The position numbers and the translations under genes were made by a program. The notes beneath the pieces were generated by a model. That model worked only from the letters and a program-made list of their open reading frames with translations. It did not search any database and had not been told where the DNA came from. DNA of 64,000 nt from Acidovorax carolinensis (GTDB taxonomy: Bacteria > Pseudomonadota > Gammaproteobacteria > Burkholderiales > Burkholderiaceae_C): the NCBI RefSeq assembly GCF_002157145.1, contig NZ_CP021361.1, forward strand, positions 1,488,001-1,552,000, read 5' to 3'. Of this stretch, positions 41,629 to 50,984 are shown in pieces (within the stretch, counting starts at the first letter, position 1; the number at the start of each line of letters is the position of its first letter).

Positions 41629-43862
41629 CGGCGCAGGAGCCTCAAGCCGTTGCCGACCACCAGTAGACTGGCCCCCATGTCGGCAAACACCGCCATCCAC
41701 ATCGTCGCGCTGCCGAATACGGCCAACACCAGGAACACTGCCTTGATGCCCAAGGCCAGCGCAATGTTCTGCCACAGCACCGCATGGGTCTTGCGCGAGA
41801 GACGGATGGTGCTCGCCAGACGCCGCAGATCGTCATTCATGATGATGACATCGGCCGCCTCCATGGCGATGTCGGTGCCAGCGCCGCCCATCGCAAATCC
41901 GATGTCGGCCTGCGCCAATGACGGCGCGTCGTTGATGCCGTCGCCCACCATGGCGGTCATGCCATGCGCGCGCTGCAATTCGCCGATGGCGGCTTGTTTG
42001 TCCTGTGGCAGCAGGTCGCCTCGGGCGTCGGCAATACCGGCCTGAGCTGCGATGGCACGCGCCGTGGCAGGGTTGTCGCCGGTCAACATGACGGTTTTGA
42101 CGCCCATCGCGTTGAGTTCAGCAACCGCTTGGGTTGAAGAGTCCTTCAAGGTATCCGCCACGGCGAACAATGCCAGCACCCGGTCTTCGGCGGCGAGCAG
42201 CGTGATCGTGCGACCGAGAGCCTCATGCTCTGCCAACTTGGCTTCGAGTTCGGCGCTGCACAGGCCCTGGTCATGAATCAGGCGGTGGTTGCCCAGCACG
42301 AAGCGCTGGCCTTGCAGGCTGCCTTGCACGCCTTTGCCGACCAAGGCCTCGAAGGCTTCCACATCCAGCCGCTCGCCAGCCAGCGATTCCGCTATGGCTT
42401 TCGATACCGGATGGTCGGAGCGTGCTGCCAAGCTTGCGCCGACTACCGCAGGGTCGAGATCCCCGGCGGACCAAGGCAGGGCTTCCCAGTGCACCAGACG
42501 CGGCTTGCCTTGCGTGATCGTGCCGGTCTTGTCCAGCGCCACGGCCTTGATCTGCCGGGCTTGCTCCAGATAGATGCCGCCCTTGATCAAGATGCCTTTG
42601 CGCACGGCGGCGGCAAGCCCACTGACCACCGTGACCGGCGTCGAAATCACCAAGGCGCACGGGCAGGCAATGACCAGCAGCACCAGGGCCTTGTAAGCCG
42701 CCTGCATCCAGGTCAGATCGGCCAGCAAAGGCATCAGCACCGCCACGGCCAACGCAATCCCGAACACGGCCGGCGTATAGATTGCCGCGAAACGGTCGAC
42801 AAAGCGCTGCGTTGGGGCACGGATCCCTTGAGCCTGCTCCACCGCGTGGATGATGCGAGCCAGCGTCGAGTCGTTCGCTGCGGCGGTCACGCGGATCTCC
42901 AACGCACCAGTCTGGTTGATGGTGCCAGCGAACACCGGGTCACCCACGGCCTTGTCAACGGGAATGCTCTCGCCAGTGACGCTGGCTTGGTCCACGGCAC
43001 TGTTGCCTGATGTCACCAAGCCATCCAGGGGCACCCGCTCGCCCGGTTTGATGCGTACGGTGGCGTCGATCGCAATCGACTTCGAGGCCTGGGCCTGCCA
43101 ACTGCCGTCGGGCTGCTTCACCTCGGCTTCAGTCGGTGCAAGCGCCATCAGGCCCTTGATGGCGTTACGTGCCCGATCCACCGCACGCGCTTCAATCAGC
43201 TCCGCGATGGCGTATAGCGCCATCACCATTGCCGCTTCCGGCCATTGCCCGATCACGAAAGCACCGGTGACAGCCACGGTCATCAGCGCGTTGATGTTGA
43301 GCCGGCCCTGGCGCAACGCCTTGAGACCCTTGGTGTAAGTATCCAGCCCAGCCAACCAAATCGCGATAGCTGCGACGGCCATGCCGGCCAGTTTCCAGAT
43401 CAGTAGATCCGGCGCGAAGAAAGACACAGCTTCCGCTGCGATGGCCATCCCCAGCGCAGCGCCCATCCGCCCAATGCCCACTTCGAAACCATGATCGTGG
43501 TCATGAGCGCCTTCGCCTGCATCCCCGTGCTCAGCCGTCGGGGTCAAAGGCTTGGGATCGAAACCGGCCTTGCGGATCGCTTCCAGCGCTTGAGGCAAGT
43601 CTTTCGGATTGGCGTCGATAGTCAGGGTGCGGGCGCCAAGTTGGAAGCTCAGGCGGCGGATGCCCGCCAAGGGCTCAAGGGCCCGGCGGATCTCACCCTC
43701 CTCGGAGGCGCAGTCCATGGTCGCGATCCGAAAAGTCGTAATCCCAGCCGCTTGCGCCGCAGGTGGAACCGGTGCAGCCATGGTCACATCGCTAGCGCAA
43801 TGTGAACAGACAGATCCGCCGCACGATGCGATTTCAGATGTGGGCTTGGCAATAGTGTTCAT
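41625..43862 (-). CDS. pbrA: Zn/Cd/Pb-exporting P1B-type ATPase
   Basis: A 745-residue ATPase (748 from an ATG at 43871). The N-terminus has two Cys-rich parts (CGGSVCSHCASD and an HMA domain with ATMDCASEEGEI), then the membrane and catalytic core with TGES, CPCALVISTPVTVV in helix 6, DKTGTITQGKPR, SDHPVS and [16 protein letters not shown]. The CPC motif plus MDCASEE HMA marks the ZntA/CadA/PbrA group. The gene is divergent from a MerR regulator with a shared operator. Start choice is discussed in the promoter entry. Confidence 0.93.
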   Translation of the reverse strand: MNTIAKPTSEIASCGGSVCSHCASDVTMAAPVPPAAQAAGITTFRIATMDCASEEGEIRRALEPLAGIRRLSFQLGARTLTIDANPKDLPQALEAIRKAGFDPKPLTPTAEHGDAGEGAHDHDHGFEVGIGRMGAALGMAIAAEAVSFFAPDLLIWKLAGMAVAAIAIWLAGLDTYTKGLKALRQGRLNINALMTVAVTGAFVIGQWPEAAMVMALYAIAELIEARAVDRARNAIKGLMALAPTEAEVKQPDGSWQAQASKSIAIDATVRIKPGERVPLDGLVTSGNSAVDQASVTGESIPVDKAVGDPVFAGTINQTGALEIRVTAAANDSTLARIIHAVEQAQGIRAPTQRFVDRFAAIYTPAVFGIALAVAVLMPLLADLTWMQAAYKALVLLVIACPCALVISTPVTVVSGLAAAVRKGILIKGGIYLEQARQIKAVALDKTGTITQGKPRLVHWEALPWSAGDLDPAVVGASLAARSDHPVSKAIAESLAGERLDVEAFEALVGKGVQGSLQGQRFVLGNHRLIHDQGLCSAELEAKLAEHEALGRTITLLAAEDRVLALFAVADTLKDSSTQAVAELNAMGVKTVMLTGDNPATARAIAAQAGIADARGDLLPQDKQAAIGELQRAHGMTAMVGDGINDAPSLAQADIGFAMGGAGTDIAMEAADVIIMNDDLRRLASTIRLSRKTHAVLWQNIALALGIKAVFLVLAVFGSATMWMAVFADMGASLLVVGNGLRLLRR

Positions 43863-43868
43863 GGAGGG

Positions 43869-43900
43869 CATTTGAAACCCTGTACCTGCTTCAGAGTCAA
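43869..43900 (-). promoter_or_regulatory. MerR-type operator-promoter of pbrA
   Basis: On the minus strand TTGACT (43900-43895), a 20-bp spacer with the imperfect dyad CTGAAGCAGGTACAGGG, and a -10-like CAAATG ending at 43869 resemble Pb/Cd operators of the PbrR/CadR group. The -10 falls on the first possible pbrA ATG (43871), so transcription would begin near 43862, the second ATG. The mRNA may be leaderless. Confidence 0.6.
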
Positions 43901-43947
43901 GTGCCTACAATGAAATTCTTGTTCTCGGCCCACCCACGGAAGTTGTC

Positions 43948-44394
43948 ATGAAGATTGGTCAGTTGTCGGAAGTCGCGCGTACGCAGGTCGAGACGATCCG
44001 CTTCTACGAGCGCGAAGGGCTCTTGGCGGAGCCGAAGCGCACGGCGGGGAACTACCGCATCTACGATCAGACGCATCTGGATCGTCTCTTGTTCATTCGC
44101 CATTGCCGTGCCTTGGACATGACGCTGGACGAGATCCGGGTGCTGCTGCGTTTCCTGGACGCCCCCACCGAGAACTGCTCTGCGGTGAATGCTCTGATTG
44201 ACGCACATCTTGGCCATGTGGCCGCGCGCGTCAAGGAGTTGCACCTGCTGGAAATCCAACTCAGATCGCTTCAGCAACGCTGCCAAGCGGGGCACGTTGT
44301 CAGTGAATGTGGAATTCTCAACGAGTTGACGCAGCAATCTCGAATTGGCCAGTCGGGGGCGCCTGAGTTGCTCGGACGGGGGCGTGGACTCTAA
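43948..44394 (+). CDS. pbrR: MerR-family Cd(II)/Pb(II)-responsive regulator
   Basis: A 148-residue regulator of the CadR/PbrR type: MKIGQLSEVARTQVETIRFY helix-turn-helix, a long dimerisation helix, and cysteines in TENCSAVN (position near 78), RCQAGH (near 112) and ECGILN (near 122), the three ligands known for CadR. Cys14 of PbrR is absent (ART in place of TAC), which favours a CadR-like site. No His-rich tail. Divergent from pbrA with 76 bp between the starts. Confidence 0.9.
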   Translation: MKIGQLSEVARTQVETIRFYEREGLLAEPKRTAGNYRIYDQTHLDRLLFIRHCRALDMTLDEIRVLLRFLDAPTENCSAVNALIDAHLGHVAARVKELHLLEIQLRSLQQRCQAGHVVSECGILNELTQQSRIGQSGAPELLGRGRGL

Positions 44395-44442
44395 AAACGA
44401 GGTGAGGGGCGTGTCCGGAATTTTGTGTAAACGGTTCGGACT

Positions 44443-44646
44443 TCAATTAACGGAGAAGCGGTCTCCAAACTGAATGGTAAAGCGCGTCAGCGCAGCCTTC
44501 CAATCGCGGATGGGCATGGTCCACTTCTGACTGATGTTGCGCAGGGCCAGGTAGAACAGCTTGGTCAGCGCCTCATCGCTGGGGAATGAGCCTCGGTTTT
44601 TGGTCAGCTTCCTCAGCCCCATGTTCACCGACTCGATGGCATTGGT
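44443..44646 (-). pseudogene. IS256 transposase, C-terminal fragment
   Basis: Encodes TNAIESVNMGLRKLTKNRG and the rest of the IS256 C-terminus to DRFSVN, continuing the frame of the fragment at 46149-47173 once the inserted element is removed. The catalytic Glu of the DDE triad is expected in this part. Confidence 0.85.
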
Positions 44647-44890
44647 AACCGGCATGATGCGCTTTGGCGCCCCAGCGTCCCCGCCGATTCCAGCATATGG
44701 TGAGCCCATCCGGGACAGGGGCACCGGGAAGCATGAAACGTGGGCAGGCCGTTTTATACGATGAGCCGAGAGCTCGAGTTAGTAGCTGGCCGCCCCTGCG
44801 ACCCGCCCGGTTGCGCTGCGCGCGCGAATCCGTAGTTGTCGTGCTGCCCACAGCTTCCATGGTGAGGTGTTCCAACCCACGCAAGGAGGT
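44647..44890 (+). ncRNA. Candidate bridge-RNA region of the IS110-type element
   Basis: IS110-family transposases are guided by a structured RNA from a non-coding end. This 244-bp upstream segment has no ORF on the sense strand, contains short stems (for example GAGCCCATCCGGGACAGGGG and GAGCTCGAG), and is conserved with compensating changes in copy 2 (36804-36919 plus 38139-38255) although its coding part is truncated. Location upstream of the gene is that of the IS110 group rather than IS1111. Confidence 0.45.
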
Positions 44891-44895
44891 TGACC

Positions 44896-46119
44896 ATGAG
44901 AGTGATTGGACTGGACGTCTCGCGCACCTTTGGCGAGATTGCCTACCTGGAGAATGGCCTGCTGCGCCCTGGCGGGCGAGTGGTGCTGCAACACGCCGAG
45001 CTCGAGCGCTTCGCACAGAGCTTGCGGGCCAGCGACGAAGTGGTTCTTGAAGCCACCGGCAATACGGCTGCCATCGTGACGGCTCTGAAGCCGCACGTGG
45101 CCAAAGTGGTGATCGCCAATCCGCTGCAGGTCCGGCTGATCGCAGAAGCCCGGGTCAAGACGGACAAGATCGACGCGGCGATCCTGGCGCAGTTGTACGC
45201 CAGCGGCTTTTTGCCGCAGGTGTGGATGCCCGACGAGCGAACGCTGACGCTGCGCCGTCAGGTGGCGCGCCGCTCGCAAATCGTCAGGCACCGGACACGG
45301 CTGAAGAATGAGATTCATGGCGTGCTGGCTTCTCACCTGATTCCCCATTGTCCCGCAACCGACCTGTTCGGCAACAAAGGCCGCGCCTGGCTTGGCCAGC
45401 AGCCGCTTCCGATGGATGAACGCCTGGCTGTGGAGCAGCGCCTGCGTGAACTCGATCGGCTGCAGGAGGACCTGGCAGCGATCGAGAACCTGCTGTGCAA
45501 ATCCGTTTTGCAAGAGGAGCAAGTCAAACGGCTGCTGACCATCACGGGTGTGAACTGTATTGTGGCCATCGGCCTGCTGGCTGCGATTGGCGACATCGGC
45601 CGCTTTGCAAGCGCCGCCAAGCTGGTGAGCTACTTCGGGCTCAACCCGCGGGTGCGCCAGTCTGGCTTGCAGCCGGCCCAGCACGGACACATCAGCAAGG
45701 TCGGGCGCGCCCACGCCCGCGCGATGCTGGTGGAAGCCGCATGGTCGGCCGCCAACGCGCCTGGCCCGCTGCGCGCGTTCTTCCTTCGAATCCGGGGCAG
45801 GCGTGGCCAGCAAATCGCCGCTGTCGCAACAGCGCGCAAACTGGCGGTGATCGCCTGGCATGTGCTCACCGGGCAGGAGGACTTTGCGTGGACCCGTCCA
45901 GCGCTGGCAGCCAGGAAGCGTCGTGAACTTGAGCTGCGTGCCGGGCTGCCAGTCAAGAAAGGGCATCGCGGCCCGGCGGCCGACTACAACGGCAAGGAAA
46001 TACGTGAACGCGAACACGCTGCAGCGCAGCTCGCCGAGCAAGCCTACACGCGCTTCGTCGCCAACTGGCAACCCAGAAACAAGTCTTCGCCACCCCCTTT
46101 GACCCCGTTGGGAAGATGA
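44896..46119 (+). CDS. IS110-family transposase
   Basis: A 407-residue DEDD/serine transposase: GLDVSRTFGEIAYLE (first Asp), VVLEATGNTAAIVTAL (Glu), RVKTDKIDAAILAQLYASGF (Asp), and C-terminal Tnp20 domain with LLTITGVNCIVAIGLLAAIG and FGLNPRVRQSG, where the serine is the expected catalytic residue. ATG 44896 follows AAGGAGGTTGACC, an excellent ribosome binding site. Intact. Confidence 0.92.
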   Translation: MRVIGLDVSRTFGEIAYLENGLLRPGGRVVLQHAELERFAQSLRASDEVVLEATGNTAAIVTALKPHVAKVVIANPLQVRLIAEARVKTDKIDAAILAQLYASGFLPQVWMPDERTLTLRRQVARRSQIVRHRTRLKNEIHGVLASHLIPHCPATDLFGNKGRAWLGQQPLPMDERLAVEQRLRELDRLQEDLAAIENLLCKSVLQEEQVKRLLTITGVNCIVAIGLLAAIGDIGRFASAAKLVSYFGLNPRVRQSGLQPAQHGHISKVGRAHARAMLVEAAWSAANAPGPLRAFFLRIRGRRGQQIAAVATARKLAVIAWHVLTGQEDFAWTRPALAARKRRELELRAGLPVKKGHRGPAADYNGKEIREREHAAAQLAEQAYTRFVANWQPRNKSSPPPLTPLGR

Positions 46120-46148
46120 CTTCTCCAAAAAGGTTGTCAATTTCATCC

Positions 46149-47173
46149 GTGGTGTAGATGACCTTGCGGATGTCGGGCGGGTAATCAAAGAACGGGGTCA
46201 GCCGAGCCCAGTTCCTGCGCCAGGACTGGCCAATGGGCAGGTACTCCTGGTCCCATTTTTCTTCAAACTCCCCGAGCATCAGTTCGGCCTCCTCCAGGGT
46301 GGCGGCGGCGTAAATGCAGCGCAGGTCAGCGGCCACCTCTTTCCTGCGTTTCCACGACACGTAGTTCAGGCTGTGGCGCACCATGTGCACGATGCACAGC
46401 TGCACCACCGCCTTGGGGAACACGGCCTCGATGGCTTCGGGGAAGCCCTTGAGCCCGTCAACGCAGGCAATGAAGATGTCCTGCACGCCCCGGTTGCGCA
46501 GTTCCGTCACGACCTGCAGCCAGAACTTGGCGCCCTCGGTCTGGGCCAGCCACAGGCCCAGCACCTCCTTGTTGCCTTCCATGGTGATGCCGATGGCCAG
46601 GTACACCGCCTTGACCCGCACCGCCCCTTCGCGCACCTTCACGTGGATGCAGTCCATGTAAACAATGGGGTAGATGGCGTCCAGCGGACGGGACTGCCAG
46701 GCCTTGACCTCCTCGCTGACAGCGTCCGTCGCCGATGAAATCAGGCTGGGCGAGACTTCAGCGCCGTACATCTCCTGCAGGTGGCTTTGAATCTCGCGCA
46801 CCGTCATGCCGCGGGCGTACAGCGAGATGATTTTGTCGTCGAAGCCGTTCCAGCGGGTCTGGTGCTTGGGGATGAGCTGGGGCTCGAAGCTGCCATGGCG
46901 GTCGCGGGGCACCTCGATGGGCAATTCGCCGAAATCGCCCTTGAGGGTCTTCCTGCTCTTGCCGTTGCGGGTGTTGCCAGCTTCGTTGGCCACCGTTTCA
47001 TGCCGGTCGTGGCCCAGGTGCTCGGTCAGTTCGGCGTCCAGCGCCTTCTCCACCAGCAGCTTGGTCAGCTGCTTGAGCAGGCCGTTCTCGCCGATGAGGT
47101 CTTCGGGCTTCTTGTAGTTGGCCAGCAGGCCAGACAGCAGTTCTTTGGGTACGTCGTGTTTCTTGGTGCTCAT
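46149..47173 (-). pseudogene. IS256 transposase, N-terminal fragment
   Basis: From ATG 47173 (MSTKKHDVPKELLSGLLANY) to KVIYTT, with VYMDCIHVKVREG and FIACVDGLKGFPEAI supplying the first two catalytic acids. The frame then runs into the IS110-type element and ends at 45953. Confidence 0.88.
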
Positions 47174-47346
47174 GGTGCTTACGGACAGGCCGGCTTGCGC
47201 CGGCAGTGGATTGTCCGTTTACACAAAATTTTGCACACCCTCGAGGTGAGCTCCATGGGCGCGTCTCGAGCGGAGCATTTTGGGGAGTTCCGGCTCACGC
47301 CTGCTCGTTGCCCACCCCGCAGCAGCGAGTCCGGGCCTCCTTTGCG

Positions 47347-47727
47347 CTACTTCAGGATGAAGCGGACAGACGCAACGGAGTTACCCGCCTTTGAGACTGC
47401 GATAACAGCTTTGGTACCCGCTGGGACTTTGAAACTGCCCGAGCTTTCCAGTTTGCCGTCACCAGCCTGAAGTTGGATGTCCTGCTTGTCGCTACCAGAC
47501 AAAAGCGTGACCTTTGCGGTCATCCCCGCGACGGCAACGGGCTTGCCGTGGTCGCGCATATAGAGCTGCAACTTGTCCGCTGTGGCGACAAATTCGTATT
47601 CGACATCCTTTGCTTCAGCAACAGCGCCTCCGTGCATGGGCTTTGCATCGTGACCATGATTGTCAGCCGCGAAGGCCATGCCCGAGATCGACACCGCCAG
47701 GGTGAGAATGAGTTGGGAGAGTTTCAT
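47347..47727 (-). CDS. Small periplasmic protein of the czc locus
   Basis: A 126-residue protein with signal peptide (about 1-21, MAFA-A) and a His-containing start (DNHGHDAKPMHGG). The rest is a beta-rich domain (YEFVATADKLQLYMRDHGKP, VTLLSGSDKQDIQLQAGDG). The pattern HGG followed by such strands also occurs near residues 95-155 of CzcB in the same operon, so the two may share a fold. It lies 65 bp after czcA, beyond a hairpin, and is co-directional. Confidence 0.75.
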   Translation of the reverse strand: MKLSQLILTLAVSISGMAFAADNHGHDAKPMHGGAVAEAKDVEYEFVATADKLQLYMRDHGKPVAVAGMTAKVTLLSGSDKQDIQLQAGDGKLESSGSFKVPAGTKAVIAVSKAGNSVASVRFILK

Positions 47728-47761
47728 GGGATTACCTTTGGAAAGAGGTTTCAGGGAAGGA

Positions 47762-47786
47762 AAGGTCCCGCGATCAGCGGGACCTT
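47762..47786. terminator. Hairpin between czcA and the downstream small gene
   Basis: AAGGTCCCGC and GCGGGACCTT form a perfect 10-bp stem around a 5-base loop, 7 bp after the czcA stop. On the czc strand it is followed by TTCCTTCCC rather than a T run, so partial termination is more likely than full. Confidence 0.55.
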
Positions 47787-47792
47787 CTACAG

Positions 47793-50700
47793 CTACACGG
47801 GAGTGGAAGCGACCGGGTGAGAAGGTTCGGCCGAAACATCCTCCTCTTCCTCATCGGGCCTGTGGGCCAGACGGTAAAGAATCGGCAGAACGAGCAACGT
47901 GAGCAGTGTGGAAGAAAGAATTCCACCGATCACGACGGTTGCCAAAGGACGCTGGACTTCAGCGCCGGTGCCAGTAGCGATTGCCATGGGAATGAAGCCC
48001 AGGGAGGCCACGAGCGCCGTCATGAGAACGGGGCGCAATCGTGTCAGAGCGCCTTCGCGGATTGCATCGTCAAGCCCAACACCTTCTTCCCTCAAGCTGC
48101 GAATGTAGGAAATCATCACCAGCCCGTTGAGCACGGCGACCCCTGAAAGCGCGATGAACCCAACGGCAGCTGAGATGGACATCGGAATGTCGCGAAGCCA
48201 AAGCGCCAGGATGCCCCCCGTCAAAGCGAATGGGATGCCGGTGAAGACCAGCAATCCGTCCTTGGCGTTTCCGAACATCGCGAACAGCAGTACAAAGACC
48301 AGCAGCAGGGACACTGGCACAACGATCTGCAGGCGCTTAGTGGCCGATTGCAGGTTCTCAAAGGTTCCGCCCCAGCTCGTCCAGTAGCCCGTAGGAATCT
48401 TGATCTGAGCCAAGCCTTGCTCGGCCTCCGCTACAAAGGAACCCACATCGCGTCCCCGCACGTTGGTGCTCACCACGATACGTCGCTTGCCGTTCTCGCG
48501 GCTGACCTGGTTGGGGCCGGGCGCAAGTTCGAATGTGGCGACTTCACCCAGTGGGATGAAATTCGTCCTGGCTTCCGCAGAACGCGGCAGCGGTATGGGC
48601 AGCCGCTTCATGCCTTCCAGGTCATTGCGCAGGGCCTCAGGGAGGCGAACAAGAATGTCGAATCGACGGTCTCCCTCGAACATGGTGCCGGCCTCGCGCC
48701 CGCCAATGGCAGTAGCCACGGTGTCCTGGATGTCAGCAACGTTCAATCCATAGCGCGCGGCCTTCTGCCGGTCTATGTTCACAGTGAGCATCGGCAGGCC
48801 CGTCGTCTGCTCGACCTTCACCTCGGATGAGCCCTGGATCTTCTGCAGCATTGCAGACACTTCTTCAGCAGACTTGTTCAACACTTCCATGTCGTCACCG
48901 AAGATTTTTACTGCCACGTCACTGCGCACACCCGAGATCAGCTCGTTGAAGCGCAGCTGAATGGGTTGAGAAAACTCATAGTTGTTGCCGGGAATTTTCC
49001 CAAGGATCTCCTGGATCGCCGCGAGCAGTTCGTCCCTGGTCTTGCGAGGCTCCGGCCATTCGTCCATCGGCTTGAGCATGATGTACCCGTCTGAGATGTT
49101 CGGCGGCATGGGGTCCGAGGCAATCTCCGCAGTTCCGGTCCTGGCGAAGATTCGTTCGATCTCGGGGAACTTCGCTTTCAAGGTGCTTTCGATCTGCTGC
49201 TGCATTGCAACCGACTGGGATAGGCTGGTGCCCGGAATGCGCAGTGCCTGAATTGCAAAGTCACCTTCATTGAGATTGGGAACAAACTCGCTGCCCATGC
49301 GGGTCGCGATCACTCCACACAAGATCACCGCGACGGCGGCGATGGTGAGAACGAGCGCTTTGGCGGACATTACGCGATCGAGCATGGGCGCATAGAGGCG
49401 CTTGGCATGGCCCAGGAGAAAATTCTCCTTTTCGCTAACCCGATTGCCGATGAAGAGCGCTACGGCTGCAGGGATGAACGTCACGGACAAAATCATCGCG
49501 CCCACCAGGGCGGCGACAACGGTGAATGCCATCGGGTGAAACATCTTTCCCTCAACGCCCGTGAGCGCGAAGATGGGCAGATACACCACCATGATGATCA
49601 GCTGTCCGAACAGCAAGGGACGGCGCGACTCCTGGGATGCCAGGAACACTTCATGGAAGCGCTCTGCTCGCGTCAGCGGTCGGCCGTGATGCGCCTGCGC
49701 ATGGGCCAGACGCCGCACGCAGTTCTCCACGATCACGACAGCACCGTCAATGATGATGCCGAAGTCCAGGGCTCCTAGGCTCATCAGGTTGGCGCTCACC
49801 TTGTACTGGACCATGCCTGTGAACGTGAAGAGCATCGACAAGGGGATGACCATTGCCGTGATGATCGCTGCACGGATGTTCCCCAGAAAAAGGAACAGGA
49901 TCACGATCACGAGAACGGCACCTTCTAACAGGTTCTTCTTCACCGTACTGATGGCCTTGTCGACGAGCACGGTACGGTCGTAGACCGTCACCGCGTGGAC
50001 TCCTTCGGGAAGGCTCTTGTTGACCTCGACCATCTTCTTGCTCACGGCCTGCGAGACGGTCCGGCTGTTTTCGCCGATCAGCATGAACACGGTACCGAGA
50101 ACCACTTCTCGCCCGTTGTCCGTTGCGGCGCCCGTTCGCAGCTCCCGGCCAATACCCACTTCAGCCACGTCCCGGATGCGCACGGGCACGCCGTTGGCAC
50201 TACTAAGGATCACGTCGCCAATGTCTTCCAAGGACTTCACCTGTCCTGGTGCTCGAATGAGGTACTGTTCACCGCGCTTTTCGATGTAGCCCGCGCCCAC
50301 GTTTCCGTTGTTGCGGTCCAGAGCGGTGACCACATCCTGCAGCGTCACGCCTAGTGAAGCCAGGCGCTCGGGGATTGGCGCTATCTGATACTCCTTGGCG
50401 AAGCCACCAATGGAGTTGATTTCCGTCACGCCAGGAACATTTCGCAGTTGCGGCTTGATGATCCAATCCTGGATCTCTCGCAGGTCCGTAGCGGTGTAGG
50501 GACTCCCATCAGGTTTCTTCGCGCCGTCTTTTGTTTCTACTGTCCAGAGATAGATTTCTCCCAGCCCGGTCGAGATGGGCCCCAGGGCCGGTGTGATGCC
50601 TGCAGGCAATTTGTCCCGAGCCTCCTGGATACGCTCGTTCACAAGCTGGCGTGCGAAATAGATGTCGGTACCGTCCTTGAAAATGACGGTTACCTGCGAC

Positions 50701-50969
50701 AGTCCATACCGTGAAAGCGACCTGGTTTGTTCCAGGTTCGGCAAGCCGGCCATGACCGTCTCGATAGGGTAGGTGACCCGCTGCTCCGTCTCCAGCGGCG
50801 AGTAACCCGGTGCCTGCGTGTTGATCTGAACCTGTACGTTCGTGATGTCAGGGACAGCGTCGATGGGCAGCTTTTGATAGCTGAAAACGCCGAGCGCAGC
50901 CATGGCAAGGGCCGCAAGTAGCACCAACCATCGTTGTTCGATTGAAAATCGAATGAGTTTTTCAAACAT
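47793..50969 (-). CDS. czcA: CzcA-type Co/Zn/Cd RND efflux pump
   Basis: A 1058-residue inner-membrane RND pump. Helix 4 reads ALDFGIIIDGAVVIVENCVR with D402, D408 and E415, the same residue numbers as the proton-relay acids described for Cupriavidus metallidurans CzcA. This is the divalent-cation (HME1) signature. It would export Zn, Cd and Co with CzcB and CzcC, whose genes lie directly upstream (15 bp from czcB). Full length, no frame disturbance. Confidence 0.96.
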   Translation of the reverse strand: MFEKLIRFSIEQRWLVLLAALAMAALGVFSYQKLPIDAVPDITNVQVQINTQAPGYSPLETEQRVTYPIETVMAGLPNLEQTRSLSRYGLSQVTVIFKDGTDIYFARQLVNERIQEARDKLPAGITPALGPISTGLGEIYLWTVETKDGAKKPDGSPYTATDLREIQDWIIKPQLRNVPGVTEINSIGGFAKEYQIAPIPERLASLGVTLQDVVTALDRNNGNVGAGYIEKRGEQYLIRAPGQVKSLEDIGDVILSSANGVPVRIRDVAEVGIGRELRTGAATDNGREVVLGTVFMLIGENSRTVSQAVSKKMVEVNKSLPEGVHAVTVYDRTVLVDKAISTVKKNLLEGAVLVIVILFLFLGNIRAAIITAMVIPLSMLFTFTGMVQYKVSANLMSLGALDFGIIIDGAVVIVENCVRRLAHAQAHHGRPLTRAERFHEVFLASQESRRPLLFGQLIIMVVYLPIFALTGVEGKMFHPMAFTVVAALVGAMILSVTFIPAAVALFIGNRVSEKENFLLGHAKRLYAPMLDRVMSAKALVLTIAAVAVILCGVIATRMGSEFVPNLNEGDFAIQALRIPGTSLSQSVAMQQQIESTLKAKFPEIERIFARTGTAEIASDPMPPNISDGYIMLKPMDEWPEPRKTRDELLAAIQEILGKIPGNNYEFSQPIQLRFNELISGVRSDVAVKIFGDDMEVLNKSAEEVSAMLQKIQGSSEVKVEQTTGLPMLTVNIDRQKAARYGLNVADIQDTVATAIGGREAGTMFEGDRRFDILVRLPEALRNDLEGMKRLPIPLPRSAEARTNFIPLGEVATFELAPGPNQVSRENGKRRIVVSTNVRGRDVGSFVAEAEQGLAQIKIPTGYWTSWGGTFENLQSATKRLQIVVPVSLLLVFVLLFAMFGNAKDGLLVFTGIPFALTGGILALWLRDIPMSISAAVGFIALSGVAVLNGLVMISYIRSLREEGVGLDDAIREGALTRLRPVLMTALVASLGFIPMAIATGTGAEVQRPLATVVIGGILSSTLLTLLVLPILYRLAHRPDEEEEDVSAEPSHPVASTPV

Positions 50970-50984
50970 GTATGGGCTCCGTGA

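Larger units (their letters stand above)
44645..46150 (+). mobile_element. Complete IS110-family element (copy 1)
   Basis: Comparison with the split IS256 gene shows both edges: the target reads ATTG-GT-GGTGTAG and the element sits between two copies of the GT core. As usual for IS110, there are no long terminal repeats. It has about 250 bp non-coding DNA before the transposase gene and a short right end. Confidence 0.8.
44407..47242 (-). mobile_element. IS256-family element, interrupted by an IS110-type insertion
   Basis: An 8-bp target duplication GAGGTGAG flanks it (44399-44406 and 47243-47250). Terminal repeats share AATTTTGTGTAAACGG. Its transposase gene is split in two by a 1.5-kb IS110-type element, so it is inactive. 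Confidence 0.88.
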
